Shown: positions 30,648-40,178, counted from the first letter of the stretch. The stretch: 50,912 nt of DNA from an uncultured Pelagibacteraceae bacterium (GCA_902614125.1 CACMJW010000008.1:1-50912), one strand, 5' to 3'. A program made the numbers and translations. Notes: generated by a model from the letters alone, not told the origin.

Positions 30648-31172
30648 ATGGCATTATCCTTTCCAAAAAAAGCTTATAAAACCTTTATACATAGCTTCCC
30701 TATTTTGCTATTATTTTTCATAGCTTTCACCGGTTTTGATTTATCATTTCTTTTATTTGACCTAAGCTTTTCATTTAACTTTATATATATTTTAATTTTC
30801 TTTTGGATATTAAAAAAACCTGAAAGATTAGGTTATGGTTTGGTGTTTTGTGCAGGAATTATTAATGATGTTGTTCAAAATTTTCCAATTGGCATCTCCT
30901 CAATTAATTATATGCTTCTTTGTTCTTTTGCATTATTTATAAGAGCGAGAACTCTTCTTCCAAACTTATTATATGATTGGGGATTTTTTATTATAGCAAT
31001 TTTAATTATAAGTTCATTACACTATAGTATTTTGACAATCGTGTTTGATATTCCAATTCGATATGGTACCTTAATGTTTTCCTCTGTATTAACTTTTTTA
31101 GTGTATCCTTTATTTTCAAAATTATTTAATCAAATTTATTTAATAGATCTTAGACAAGAAAATGCAAAATAG
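30648..31172 (+). CDS. mreD: Rod-shape determining membrane protein MreD
   Basis: This 174-residue, very hydrophobic protein has about five to six membrane helices. It is weakly conserved in sequence, as MreD generally is, but FCAGIINDVVQNFPIGISSINYML matches the family pattern (G...D......G......), and its position between mreC and mrdA is diagnostic. It is an inner-membrane part of the elongasome. It overlaps mrdA by 11 bases. Confidence 0.88.
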   Translation: MALSFPKKAYKTFIHSFPILLLFFIAFTGFDLSFLLFDLSFSFNFIYILIFFWILKKPERLGYGLVFCAGIINDVVQNFPIGISSINYMLLCSFALFIRARTLLPNLLYDWGFFIIAILIISSLHYSILTIVFDIPIRYGTLMFSSVLTFLVYPLFSKLFNQIYLIDLRQENAK

Positions 31173-33123
31173 AGCAAGTAGTGTTGAAAAAAGCAGATTA
31201 ATTACAAGAAGAGTTTTTATGTTAGCTGCTGCAAAATTAGTTTTATTAGGAGGAATTACATCAAGATTGTACAGCTTACAAATTTCAGATAGAGAAAAAT
31301 ATGAATTACTTTCAGATAAAAATAGAATTAGAGAATGGAAAACACCTCCCCAAAGAGGAATTATAGTCGATCATTTTAACAATATTCTCGCTGATAACGA
31401 TAGAGTATTTCAGGTTCACTTAGATTTGGACCAGATCAAAGATTTCAATGATGTAATTTTTAAACTCAAAAATATTTTAGAATTATCAAATAATGAATTA
31501 AAAAAAATTTATAGAGAAAAAGAAAGACTGAAACCGTGGGATACCTTAGTTGCGTCTGATAATTTAAATTGGACACAATTTTCTAAACTGAATTTATATC
31601 TTCATGAGTTAGAGGGAGTTAAACCAGTTGTTTCATCTTCAAGGTTTTATCCATATAAGGATGCACTAGTTCATGTAGTAGGTTACGTTGGAGCAGCTAG
31701 TCAAAAAGATATTGAGAGAAAAGATGTAATAAAAGAAAATTTAGTTCCAGGATTAAAGGTAGGGAAATCAGGCATTGAATATGCAAAAGAAACACAACTA
31801 ATTGGTAGATATGGAATTAAAAGATATGAGGTAAATTCTTCAGGAAAAAGAATTAGTCAAATAGACTATATAAAAGAAACCCAAGGTGAGAAAATTAAGC
31901 TTACCGTTGATCTTGAAGTACAGCAATTAGCACAAGAACTTTTAAAAGGTAAAGCGGGATCAATTTCAGCTATGGATATTTATACTGGAGAAATAATTGC
32001 AATGGCATCTTCTCCTACTTACGATCCAAATAAATTTACACACGGTATAGGCCACAAAGATTGGGGAGAGATTAGAGATGATCCATTAAAACCATTGATA
32101 AACAAATCAATTGCTGGATTATATTCTCCAGGTTCAACTTTTAAACCTTTGGTTGCTCTTGCAGCTTTAGAGTTTGGAACTATTGATCCAGAGAGACCTA
32201 TTTTATGTAAAGGACACAAGCATCCTTACGAATTATATGGTGTTAAATATCACTGCTGGAAAAAACAGGGACATGGATACATGAGACTTAGAAATGCAAT
32301 TAAGCAATCATGTGATATTTATTTTTATGAAATGGCTAGATTGTTGGGGGTTGATAGACTTGCAATCATTGCAAAGCGTTATGGTCTTGGCTCAAATATT
32401 TTAAAAGACCTGTATTTTGACGAAAAAAAAGGAATGGTCCCAAATACATTTTGGAAGAAAAATGCAATTGGAAAATCATGGTATTTGGGTGAAACAGTAA
32501 TAAATGGAATAGGTCAGGGGTATATTCAAACAACACCGTTACAATTATGCTTAATGACAGCTCAAATTGCAAACGGAGGATACAAAATAAAACCCCATAT
32601 TATTCAAGATAAAAGCATTAATTATGAAAGTGCGAGACTCAAAATTGCGAATCAATTCGTAAACGAAACTGCAGATTTTTCAAACGATGAAAAATTTTTA
32701 ATTGATAGAGATTATAAATTATATGAGCGATTATATAGAAATCCTGAAAATATTAAATTTATAAAAGATGCGATGTTTGGTTCAACTAATGAGCAATATG
32801 GAACTTCTTATAAATCAAGATACGATGATGTAAAGTATCAATATGCTGGAAAAACTGGAACATCACAGGTTAAAAGAATTACTGAAGAAGAAAGAAAGCT
32901 TGATTTAGATCAATCCCAAATAGAGTATAAAAATCGAGATCATGCATTATTCATCGCGTTCGCTCCATATAAAAATCCAAGATATTCAATAAGTGTTTTA
33001 GTAGAGCATGGGGGATCTGGTAGTAGTGGTGCAGCACCACTTGCAAGTAAATTAATTAAAAAGATCATTGACCGTCATTCTCTAAGAGAACAAATTGAAA
33101 AAGGAAGTACAAGTTTAGCATAA
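31162..33123 (+). CDS. mrdA: Penicillin-binding protein 2 (elongasome transpeptidase)
   Basis: This 653-residue class B PBP crosslinks peptidoglycan during elongation. A single N-terminal membrane helix (residues about 17-38) is followed by the pedestal domain starting PPQRGIIVDHFNNILADND. The transpeptidase domain has SxxK at Ser325-Thr-Phe-Lys328 (SPGSTFKPLVAL), SxN as SCD in IKQSCDIYFYEMA, and KTG at Lys564 (AGKTGTSQ). The SxN motif reads SCD, the usual PBP2 variant. It overlaps mreD by 11 bases and rodA by one base, so synthase and polymerase are coupled. Confidence 0.96.
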   Translation: MQNRASSVEKSRLITRRVFMLAAAKLVLLGGITSRLYSLQISDREKYELLSDKNRIREWKTPPQRGIIVDHFNNILADNDRVFQVHLDLDQIKDFNDVIFKLKNILELSNNELKKIYREKERLKPWDTLVASDNLNWTQFSKLNLYLHELEGVKPVVSSSRFYPYKDALVHVVGYVGAASQKDIERKDVIKENLVPGLKVGKSGIEYAKETQLIGRYGIKRYEVNSSGKRISQIDYIKETQGEKIKLTVDLEVQQLAQELLKGKAGSISAMDIYTGEIIAMASSPTYDPNKFTHGIGHKDWGEIRDDPLKPLINKSIAGLYSPGSTFKPLVALAALEFGTIDPERPILCKGHKHPYELYGVKYHCWKKQGHGYMRLRNAIKQSCDIYFYEMARLLGVDRLAIIAKRYGLGSNILKDLYFDEKKGMVPNTFWKKNAIGKSWYLGETVINGIGQGYIQTTPLQLCLMTAQIANGGYKIKPHIIQDKSINYESARLKIANQFVNETADFSNDEKFLIDRDYKLYERLYRNPENIKFIKDAMFGSTNEQYGTSYKSRYDDVKYQYAGKTGTSQVKRITEEERKLDLDQSQIEYKNRDHALFIAFAPYKNPRYSISVLVEHGGSGSSGAAPLASKLIKKIIDRHSLREQIEKGSTSLA

Positions 33124-34253
33124 TGTTAACTGAAAGATTAAATACACGAAATTATTCATTTTTTGAAAAATTGAAGTCTGTGGATTATTTTTTAATACTC
33201 ATTATCATTCTAATTGGCGCGATAAGTGTTTTTGCAATTTATTCTACTGAAAGAGGCGAGTTTTCTTTTTACACTAAAAATCATTTGCTTAGACTGTTGG
33301 TATTTTTTGGAATGTTTTTAGTTTTATCATTTGTACGAATTACATTTTGGTATAAAAATGCATATTTTTTTTATGCAGTTTGCGTATCTCTTTTATTTAT
33401 AACTTTATTTTTTGGTCTTATGGCATCTGGCTCAAGACGATGGCTGGATCTTTATTTTTTAAATCTTCAACCTTCTGAAATAATGAAAATTGCTATAATA
33501 GTTTGTTTTGCAAGATACTATCATCGAATACAAACTGCAGAGATACAAAATTATAAATTTATTCTAGTGCCATTAATTTTATTACTCATTCCGTGTTATT
33601 TAGTATTACAGCAACCTGATCTTGGAACATCTATTTTAATAGCCGGAACTGGAGTAATAATAATTTGGTTAGCAGGATTAAATATTAAATATTTTGTCTA
33701 CTCTGCTTTATTGCTAATTGTTTCTCTACCCTTCGCAGTTTCTTTGTTGAAACCTTATCAAAAATCTAGAATTTTGACTTTTTTCAATCCAGACAGAGAT
33801 CCACTTGGTGCAGGATACCAAATTATACAGTCAAAAATTGCTATAGGTTCTGGAGGCTTTTTTGGTAAAGGTTTTTTAAAAGGAACGCAAAGTTATTTGG
33901 AATTTTTGCCAGAAAAACATACAGATTTTATATTTACACTTTTTTCAGAGGAATTTGGCTTTATCGGATCTATAATGCTTCTGTTATTATACATATTATT
34001 AATTTACAGAATTATAAGTATTGGTTTTTATGCAAAAAGCTTCTTTTCAAAACTTTTCTGCTTTGGGTTTGCCTCTGCAATATTTCTTTATATTTTTGTA
34101 AATATATCAATGGTTTTAGGATTATTACCAATTGTAGGGGCCCCTCTGCCAATAATGTCTTATGGTGGTTCTTCAATGTTATCAATAATGCTAGGCCTAA
34201 GTATTGTAATGAGCTGTAAAATTTATAGCCAGGATCAAATTTCAAATTACTAG
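33123..34253 (+). CDS. rodA: Rod-shape peptidoglycan glycosyltransferase RodA (SEDS)
   Basis: This 376-residue SEDS protein with about ten membrane helices polymerises lipid II in the elongasome together with PBP2. ASGSRRWLDLYFLNLQPSEIMKI, QQPDLGTSILIAGTGVIIIW and the loop FFGKGFLKGTQSYLEFLPEKHTDFIFTLFSEEFGFIG contain the conserved E-K-H-T-D-F active-site region. The C-terminal LPIVGAPLPIMSYGGSSML is the RodA/FtsW signature. The mre-mrd order supports RodA rather than FtsW. It is the last gene of the elongasome block. Confidence 0.96.
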   Translation: MLTERLNTRNYSFFEKLKSVDYFLILIIILIGAISVFAIYSTERGEFSFYTKNHLLRLLVFFGMFLVLSFVRITFWYKNAYFFYAVCVSLLFITLFFGLMASGSRRWLDLYFLNLQPSEIMKIAIIVCFARYYHRIQTAEIQNYKFILVPLILLLIPCYLVLQQPDLGTSILIAGTGVIIIWLAGLNIKYFVYSALLLIVSLPFAVSLLKPYQKSRILTFFNPDRDPLGAGYQIIQSKIAIGSGGFFGKGFLKGTQSYLEFLPEKHTDFIFTLFSEEFGFIGSIMLLLLYILLIYRIISIGFYAKSFFSKLFCFGFASAIFLYIFVNISMVLGLLPIVGAPLPIMSYGGSSMLSIMLGLSIVMSCKIYSQDQISNY

Positions 34254-34294
34254 AAATTTTATTAATTTAACTTATAAATCCAAACAGAGATAAT

Positions 34295-35155
34295 ATGGAA
34301 TTTGTTAAGTTAGCTGGTCCAGCTGGAATGTTTTTTATAATGTTTTCTTTGGCCTTGTCAATTAAAGCCTCAGCATTTAAAGCTATTGTATTAAATCCAC
34401 TTAGTTTTTACCTAGGTTTAGTCCTCCAGTTAATTGGAATGCCATTAATTGGTTTCATTATTGCACTTACTATACCTTTTCCTGTTGAGGTTAAAGTTGG
34501 AATAGTTTTAATTACTTGCCTTCCAAGTGCTGTAACTTCAAACTATTTATCAAAGAAAATGGGAGGCAACGTTGCACTATCTATATCATTAACAGCCATT
34601 ACTTCGTTAATAGCATTTATAACAATACCAATCATAATTAAGATTTATTTTAATTATGTTATTAAGGACTCAAGTATTATTATATTTAATACAAGTTTAA
34701 TTGGTGCCTCATTTAAATTATTCGCGATAGTTACAATTCCAGTGATACTTGGAATAATATTTAATACGATATTTTATAATTTATCGAAAAAAATTGATCC
34801 TATATTTGATAAATTATCTCTTTTAATATTTTTATTAATTGTAGGTATAGCTGTCTATCAAGATCTTTATTTAATACCAGAGTATATTAGATATGCAGGC
34901 ATCAAAACAGTATTAATATTTGTTTTGGCTTTTATAATGTGTCTATACTTCACTAAATTATTTAAGCTAAATCAAAAAGATAAAGTTACAGTAATTGTTG
35001 AGACAACATTACAAAATGGAGGGATAGGAATAGTAATTGGAACTTTAATGTTTGATAATCCTAAATTTATATTTCCAGTCGCAGCATATGCTCTGCTACA
35101 GTATCTTTTTATACTTATATATTTTACTTACATTAGAAGTCGAAAAAAAATTTAA
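34295..35155 (+). CDS. BASS-family (bile acid:sodium symporter-like) transporter
   Basis: This is a 286-residue membrane protein with about nine to ten helices. Segment VGIVLITCLPSAVTSNYLSKKM followed by GGNVALSISLTAITSLIAF matches the BASS/SBF crossover region (family pattern CPGG..SN..T....G..ALS...T..S). The later VIVETTLQNGGIGIVIGTL corresponds to the second conserved helix pair (E..QN..L). Such proteins carry organic anions with sodium, for example pantoate, 2-keto acids or bile acids. The substrate here is unknown. The stop shares a base with the next gene (35155), a putative regulator. Confidence 0.85.
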   Translation: MEFVKLAGPAGMFFIMFSLALSIKASAFKAIVLNPLSFYLGLVLQLIGMPLIGFIIALTIPFPVEVKVGIVLITCLPSAVTSNYLSKKMGGNVALSISLTAITSLIAFITIPIIIKIYFNYVIKDSSIIIFNTSLIGASFKLFAIVTIPVILGIIFNTIFYNLSKKIDPIFDKLSLLIFLLIVGIAVYQDLYLIPEYIRYAGIKTVLIFVLAFIMCLYFTKLFKLNQKDKVTVIVETTLQNGGIGIVIGTLMFDNPKFIFPVAAYALLQYLFILIYFTYIRSRKKI

Positions 35156-36147
35156 TGTCTCAGTTAAAGCCAAAAATTTCTAATCAGTTAAATATCGAAG
35201 TTATTAATGATGCTTGTGATAAAAATTATCAAGCTGTGATGTTAAAATATTACCAATTGCAGTTTGGTTGGTTTCACAACGCTTATAATTCGTTTAAAGA
35301 TATTGATAAATATATAATTCTTGCCCACTTAGTAAATAAAACTCTTTCTACATATAACAAACATTTTTATAATTTGACTTTTGATCAGTTTTATTCAAAC
35401 AAATCAGTAGAGATTGAAAAGATTAGTATAAGCGAAGTCGTTAGAGAATTAAATATAACAAAGGAGACCGCAAGAAGAAAACTTAATGAGATGACCAGAG
35501 ATGGAATTATAGTAAGAAATAAAAAAAAAATAACTATAGAGCAGAATGCATTCACTTTTCAAAAACCAATCGTAAGTATAAAAAATTTTTCTAATTTTTT
35601 ATCAACAGCAACAGAGCAACTAGCTTTAGGAAATAGTAAAAAAAGTTTTAGTGCACAGTATTTTGAGGAAAAAATAAAAGAAAATTATACTCATTATTGG
35701 AATGATTTTCTTAATTTTCAAATAGGATTAGTTTTAAAATTCAAACAACTCTTCAAAAACTATGAAAATGCAATGGTTTTTTGTATCTGTATTTTAAATC
35801 AGGCTTACAATATGAAAAATTCAAAACAACAAATTACAGGTGAAAGTTCGGACAAAATCACAGACAATTATGTAAATACTATAACTCAATTTACTTTAGA
35901 AAATTCTAAAGGTTTAAATCCTACTACTATATCAGAGCTTACTGGCATGCCCAGAGCGAGCGTAATAAGAAAGCTCAATGATTTGTCGAAAGAACAGTTT
36001 ATAATTCGAAACGAGCAGAATTTATATACAACATCTAGTGCTAAAAAAGGGTCCTCTGGTTTTAATAAACTATCAAAGTTTTTTATTTCAAATCAGCCTT
36101 ATATTCGTACAGTAATTAAAGATTTTTTAAATTATACAATAATTTAA
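35155..36147 (+). CDS. Unknown protein with two winged-helix (HTH) domains
   Basis: I do not recognise this 330-residue protein as a known family. It looks like an internal duplication: a helical segment followed by a winged helix, twice. wHTH1 is at residues 90-128 (ISISEVVRELNITKETARRK, then LNEMTRDGIIVRNKKKITI). wHTH2 is at 255-292 (PTTISELTGMPRASVIRKLN, then DLSKEQFIIRNEQNLY). Both resemble the Crp/MarR-type wing with recognition helices KETARRKL and RASVIRKL. No ligand domain is obvious, so it may be a monomeric two-headed DNA binder. One-base overlap with the BASS transporter gene suggests it regulates, or is sensed through, that transporter. It ends in a 4-base overlap with the convergent phosphatase gene. 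Confidence 0.6.
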   Translation: MSQLKPKISNQLNIEVINDACDKNYQAVMLKYYQLQFGWFHNAYNSFKDIDKYIILAHLVNKTLSTYNKHFYNLTFDQFYSNKSVEIEKISISEVVRELNITKETARRKLNEMTRDGIIVRNKKKITIEQNAFTFQKPIVSIKNFSNFLSTATEQLALGNSKKSFSAQYFEEKIKENYTHYWNDFLNFQIGLVLKFKQLFKNYENAMVFCICILNQAYNMKNSKQQITGESSDKITDNYVNTITQFTLENSKGLNPTTISELTGMPRASVIRKLNDLSKEQFIIRNEQNLYTTSSAKKGSSGFNKLSKFFISNQPYIRTVIKDFLNYTII

Positions 36148-37439
36148 TTTTTACTATCTATAACGACAATTGTTAAATCATCTTTTTGAATGTGCCCAGA
36201 ATTTAAAATATCATCAATTATTATTTTTAATCTTTCACTATTAGTTTTATCTTTATATTTTTTAATATAATTTTGAAAACCTTCAGAGCCTAACATTTCA
36301 CCTTTTGGATTTTTAATTTCAGTTATTCCATCTGTAAAAATATACATAGAACTATTGTCAAAAGGAATAGTATGCTCACTATATTTTGTATTTGCCATAA
36401 TACCTAAAGGGGGTCCAGATTCGTTATAATTTGAAAAAACTCCTTCTTTACTAAAAATGATTGGAGGTTCGTGGCCTGCACTCGATAGAAGTAATTCTTT
36501 TTTTTTACTATCATAGATGCCAATTAACATCGTAACAAACATTCCTCTTGAAATAGTCTCACAGATCTCATTATTTAATTGGATGAGTAATTCAGCAGCT
36601 GAAAAATTTGTTTTACTTAGGCAACTATATAAACTTGAGGCTTTTGACATAAGCAGTGAAGATTTTATCCCTTTTCCAGAAACATCAGCAACTCCAAATC
36701 CGTACTTTCCATTTCCAAGATCAGAGAAATTATAAAAATCGCCTGATACAACTTTAGCTGGAATATTTATACCTGCTATTGGGAATGGCTCTTTTTTATT
36801 TTTTGATAACAGAGATTTTTGAATATCTCCTACAATTTCTACTTCTTTTTGAATTTTATTTTTCTCGATCATTTCTTTAGCCATTTTTGCATTACGAATT
36901 GCAAAAGCTGCAGGCGCAGATAAAGTTTCTAATAATTGACGATCTTCTTCTTGAAAAAGTTTATTGTCTGTTTTTTTATTGAGACAATGAATAACCCCAA
37001 TACACTCATTGGCTGCTATTAACGGAGAACATAGTACTGAAAAAGTTGTAAAATTTGTTTTATTATCTAAATCAAAATAGAATTCTGCAATTTCTCTTAC
37101 ATCTTTTCTTACATCTCCAACACGAATACATTTTCTTTCATTAACGGCTTTACCCATTACTCCATCTTTCAGGTCTAATTGATATTCATTAAGGTAATCT
37201 TGATTTAAAGATGCAATACACTCAAATTTACTAATTTTATCATTTATTAAAAAAATGTTAGCAGCTTGAGCATTAATTCTTTCTATGATCACTCTAAGCG
37301 CAGTGTTTAAAGTATCATTTAAATCTAGAGAAGATGCAAATTGCTGGTTCATCTTCATGATGATCTCAAGATCAATGTCAGCTTTAGATGCAACCTCTAA
37401 TTTAGGTTCTTCAGGTTTTTTTGGTTTAAAAAGAAACAT
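36144..37439 (-). CDS. GAF domain PP2C-type serine phosphatase (RsbU/SpoIIE-like)
   Basis: These 431 residues have a GAF domain at about residues 30-195 (LNTALRVIIERINAQAANIF, then CSPLIAANECIGVIHCLNKK). A short linker helix (KEMIEKNKIQKEVEIVGDIQ) and a PP2C phosphatase domain at about 215-430 follow. The metal-binding motifs are intact: SGDFYNF, VADVSGKGIKSSLL, SAGHEPPIIF, YIFTDGITEIKN and KDDLTIVVI. Proteins of this type dephosphorylate anti-sigma-factor antagonists in partner-switching systems. No STAS antagonist or HATPase anti-sigma factor is encoded nearby, so its partner is unknown. The protein has no membrane segment, so the signal sensed by GAF is cytoplasmic. Confidence 0.88.
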   Translation of the reverse strand: MFLFKPKKPEEPKLEVASKADIDLEIIMKMNQQFASSLDLNDTLNTALRVIIERINAQAANIFLINDKISKFECIASLNQDYLNEYQLDLKDGVMGKAVNERKCIRVGDVRKDVREIAEFYFDLDNKTNFTTFSVLCSPLIAANECIGVIHCLNKKTDNKLFQEEDRQLLETLSAPAAFAIRNAKMAKEMIEKNKIQKEVEIVGDIQKSLLSKNKKEPFPIAGINIPAKVVSGDFYNFSDLGNGKYGFGVADVSGKGIKSSLLMSKASSLYSCLSKTNFSAAELLIQLNNEICETISRGMFVTMLIGIYDSKKKELLLSSAGHEPPIIFSKEGVFSNYNESGPPLGIMANTKYSEHTIPFDNSSMYIFTDGITEIKNPKGEMLGSEGFQNYIKKYKDKTNSERLKIIIDDILNSGHIQKDDLTIVVIDSKN

Positions 37440-37550
37440 TTATTTAGCTGGTATTTTAAGCGCATTTTGGTAAATTTTACAACTATGGAGTTAATCATCA
37501 GCAGTCCAAATCTATATATTCATTTACATGACGCAGTATTGATGGTTCAG

Positions 37551-37579
37551 TTCTTGATTGATGGTATCATTCATATAAC
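37551..37579 (+). promoter_or_regulatory. Possible promoter of the prepilin peptidase-moxR operon
   Basis: TTCTTG (37551-37556) and TATAAC (37574-37579) are 17 bases apart in the 174-base gap between the phosphatase and prepilin peptidase genes. The start would fall near 37586, 28 bases before the GTG. The rest of the gap holds nothing that I can identify. Confidence 0.3.
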
Positions 37580-37613
37580 TTCCAATATCAAATAATAAAA
37601 TTTTTTTTCATCA

Positions 37614-38375
37614 GTGGATCTTTTATTCATAATAATCTTAGGTGGGCTTTGGGGCAGTTTTGCAAATGTTTGCATTGTCCGATTACCAAAAGATAAAAGT
37701 GTTGTTGCTGGAAGATCAATTTGTCCAAAATGCCGAAAACAAATTAAATGGCATGATAACATACCAATTTTCTCTTACTTTTTTTTAGGCGGTAAATGCA
37801 GAAAATGCAAAAAAAAAATATCTTTTAGATACGTGTTAGTTGAAACAATAAGTATCTTTTCATTTTTATTTATTTATTTATTATATGGTATTTCAATTAC
37901 TACACTGTTATTTTTCATATTAAGTTTAGGTTTTTTAATAATATTTTTTATAGATCTCGAACATTTTATAATTCCTAATGTAATAACATATCCATTAATG
38001 GTTCTTGGTTTCTTAAAATCATTTTTACCTAATCTTGACTCAATTTTTCCATATTATGTATTATCTCTCATTGGCGGGATATTTGGTTATGCTATTATCT
38101 GGGGAATAATTTATTTTTATAAACAAATTAAAAATAAAGAAGGAATGGGACTTGGAGATGCAAAACTTCTTGCGGTAATTGGTTTTTGGTTTGGTTTAGA
38201 TGCGATACCTTTTGTAATATTTTTATCTTCAGCAATTGCTTTATTATTAGTTGTGCCAGATTTAATAAAAAAAACGAAAAAAATGTCTACACAAATCCCA
38301 TTCGGACCATATATCATTGTAGGAAATTTAATATTTCTGTTATTAGAAAAGCAATTACAGTTTTTTATTTTATAA
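37614..38375 (+). CDS. pilD: Prepilin peptidase / N-methyltransferase (A24A, PilD-like; GTG start)
   Basis: This is a 253-residue membrane protein starting at GTG 37614. It begins GLWGSFANVCIVRLP and has the PilD zinc site (Cys37-x2-Cys40 in CPKCRKQIKWHDNIPIFSYF and Cys62-x2-Cys65 in GGKCRKCKKKISFRY). That site occurs in the bifunctional peptidase-methylase forms. The catalytic aspartates are Asp114 (FFIDLEHFIIPN) and Asp182 (GMGLGDAKLLAVIGFW). It would cleave and methylate the pseudopilins encoded at 47.9-50.6 kb. It lies about 4.5 kb from the pilus cluster, facing it, and ends one base before a moxR operon. Confidence 0.92.
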   Translation: MDLLFIIILGGLWGSFANVCIVRLPKDKSVVAGRSICPKCRKQIKWHDNIPIFSYFFLGGKCRKCKKKISFRYVLVETISIFSFLFIYLLYGISITTLLFFILSLGFLIIFFIDLEHFIIPNVITYPLMVLGFLKSFLPNLDSIFPYYVLSLIGGIFGYAIIWGIIYFYKQIKNKEGMGLGDAKLLAVIGFWFGLDAIPFVIFLSSAIALLLVVPDLIKKTKKMSTQIPFGPYIIVGNLIFLLLEKQLQFFIL

Positions 38376-38376
38376 A

Positions 38377-39258
38377 ATGTTTGAAAATTTAATTAAAAAT
38401 ATTTCAAAATCGATTGTTGGCAATATTGATAAGGTAAAATTGACTTTGGCAGCTATTATATCAGAGGGAAGTATTTTAATTGAAGACAATCCAGGTTCAG
38501 GAAAAACAACTCTTGCTAAAACAATAACTTTAAATCTTGGACTTAATTTTAAAAGAATACAATTTACCTCTGATTTATTACCAAGTGATATTTTAGGATT
38601 TAATATTTATCAAAATGAAAAACTTGTTTTTCAAAAAGGCCCTATATTTACAAATATTGTACTTGCTGATGAATTAAATAGAGGAAGCCCTAAGTCACAA
38701 AGTGCTTTTTTAGAAGCCATGGAAGAAAAAAGCGTATCAATCGACGGTGAAACTTACAAATTACCAGAACCGTTTTTTGTTATAGCAACTCAAAATCCAA
38801 TGGACTCTTCTGGAACCAGTAGTTTGCCAGATTCACAGCTCGATAGATTTATGATTTCATATTCGTTATCAGATTTAAATGAAAATCAAAAAGTGGATAT
38901 GTTGAAAAATGGTTATGATTTAACATCGATTAATTCAGAACCAATTGATTGGAAAAAACTACAAGACAAAAAAAGAAATGTCACAGTTAATGATGAAATT
39001 TATAAATATGTAATTGAAATTGAAGAAATGATAAAATCTTTAGATCAACATATTCATGTATCCGCAAGATGTTTAAAACAAATTATTGATCTTGCAAAGG
39101 GTTGGGCTGTTGTTCATGGAAAAGATTACGTAACACACCAAGAGATTAAAGATATCCTTCCATATATATTTCGACATCGCATAAAATTTTTGAAACAGGA
39201 GGATAAATTTAACTATATAAATCAAGAGATTTTAGCAAAAATAGATATCCAAAAATGA
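38377..39258 (+). CDS. MoxR family AAA+ ATPase
   Basis: This 293-residue AAA+ ATPase has Walker A at residues 37-44 (EDNPGSGKTTLAKT) and Walker B in VLADELNRGSPKSQSAFLEA. Sensor 1 is FVIATQNPMDSSGTSSLPDS, followed by QLDRFM. The C-terminal lid has SARCLKQIIDLAKGWAVVHG. MoxR proteins usually work as chaperones with the DUF58 and VWA proteins encoded next to them. Here DUF58 follows with a 4-base overlap, but no VWA protein is in this operon (the PilY1 on the other strand has one). Confidence 0.94.
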   Translation: MFENLIKNISKSIVGNIDKVKLTLAAIISEGSILIEDNPGSGKTTLAKTITLNLGLNFKRIQFTSDLLPSDILGFNIYQNEKLVFQKGPIFTNIVLADELNRGSPKSQSAFLEAMEEKSVSIDGETYKLPEPFFVIATQNPMDSSGTSSLPDSQLDRFMISYSLSDLNENQKVDMLKNGYDLTSINSEPIDWKKLQDKKRNVTVNDEIYKYVIEIEEMIKSLDQHIHVSARCLKQIIDLAKGWAVVHGKDYVTHQEIKDILPYIFRHRIKFLKQEDKFNYINQEILAKIDIQK

Positions 39259-40178
39259 TAGCAAAGACTATTCAAGGAATAGCAAAAGCACCATTTATTC
39301 AAAATTTAAAGGAAAAAAATAAAGGTAAAATATTTATTTATCCAAATCTAAATGGATTAGGACTTGGTTTTTTTTTAATTCTTTGTTTTTTAATCGCAGT
39401 TTTTTATGAAAACAATTTTGGTTTACTTTTATCTATAATTATTTTTTTTGTATTTTTTATTTCGATTTTCGTATCACACCAAAACATAAATCATTTAACA
39501 TTCAGTACACCTGATAAGTATTTTATCGAAGCAACTAAGGACGAGGGCATTGATATACAAATTATAAATGAAGTTAGTGAAAAAAAAATAAATTTAGATT
39601 TAGTTTATAAAGATTTTACATTAACTAATGTAAATTTTGTCAAAAAATCACAAACTTTAAGATTACGTGAGCAATATTTTGAAAGAGGATCATATCCAAT
39701 AAGCAGAATAATTCTTAAATCTATATATCCTTTTGGCATAATCAGGACTAAAAGATATTTCGACTCTAAATCTAAAATTGTAGTATTCCCAAAAAAAGTT
39801 CAGCCAAATCATAATTTATTAAATGAATTCAATATTAATTTACGAGGACATGTAAATGACGAATTTGAGGGAATTGAGGATTATAAAAATGGAGATAGTT
39901 TTTCTAAAATAGCTTGGAAAAAATCAATCGTTAAAAATAAAAAATATATTAAAAAGTTCGAAGAACCAAAAAAAGAAAACAAATTAATTCTCAATCTAGA
40001 TAATTACCCAGAAATCCCTTTTGAAGATTTGTTAAGTTATGCCTCTTTTATTATTGATTATTACTATAAAAATAAAATTGAATTAACCTTTAAGCACAGA
40101 GATAGTGAATTTTATTTAAATCAAAATACCAACTCCCTTAATCAAATATTAAGTTATTTAGCAGATGTCCAAAATTAA
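39255..40178 (+). CDS. DUF58 domain membrane protein
   Basis: This 307-residue protein has two membrane helices at residues about 35-75 (LGLGFFLILCFLIAVFY and LLLSIIIFFVFFISIFVS). The DUF58 core is FEGIEDYKNGDSFSKIAWKKS, the family pattern (R.Y..GD..R.I.W...). DUF58 proteins pair with MoxR ATPases and transglutaminase membrane proteins. A 4-base overlap with moxR and a 14-base overlap with the transglutaminase gene indicate a single operon. Function is not known at the biochemical level. Confidence 0.88.
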   Translation: MIAKTIQGIAKAPFIQNLKEKNKGKIFIYPNLNGLGLGFFLILCFLIAVFYENNFGLLLSIIIFFVFFISIFVSHQNINHLTFSTPDKYFIEATKDEGIDIQIINEVSEKKINLDLVYKDFTLTNVNFVKKSQTLRLREQYFERGSYPISRIILKSIYPFGIIRTKRYFDSKSKIVVFPKKVQPNHNLLNEFNINLRGHVNDEFEGIEDYKNGDSFSKIAWKKSIVKNKKYIKKFEEPKKENKLILNLDNYPEIPFEDLLSYASFIIDYYYKNKIELTFKHRDSEFYLNQNTNSLNQILSYLADVQN

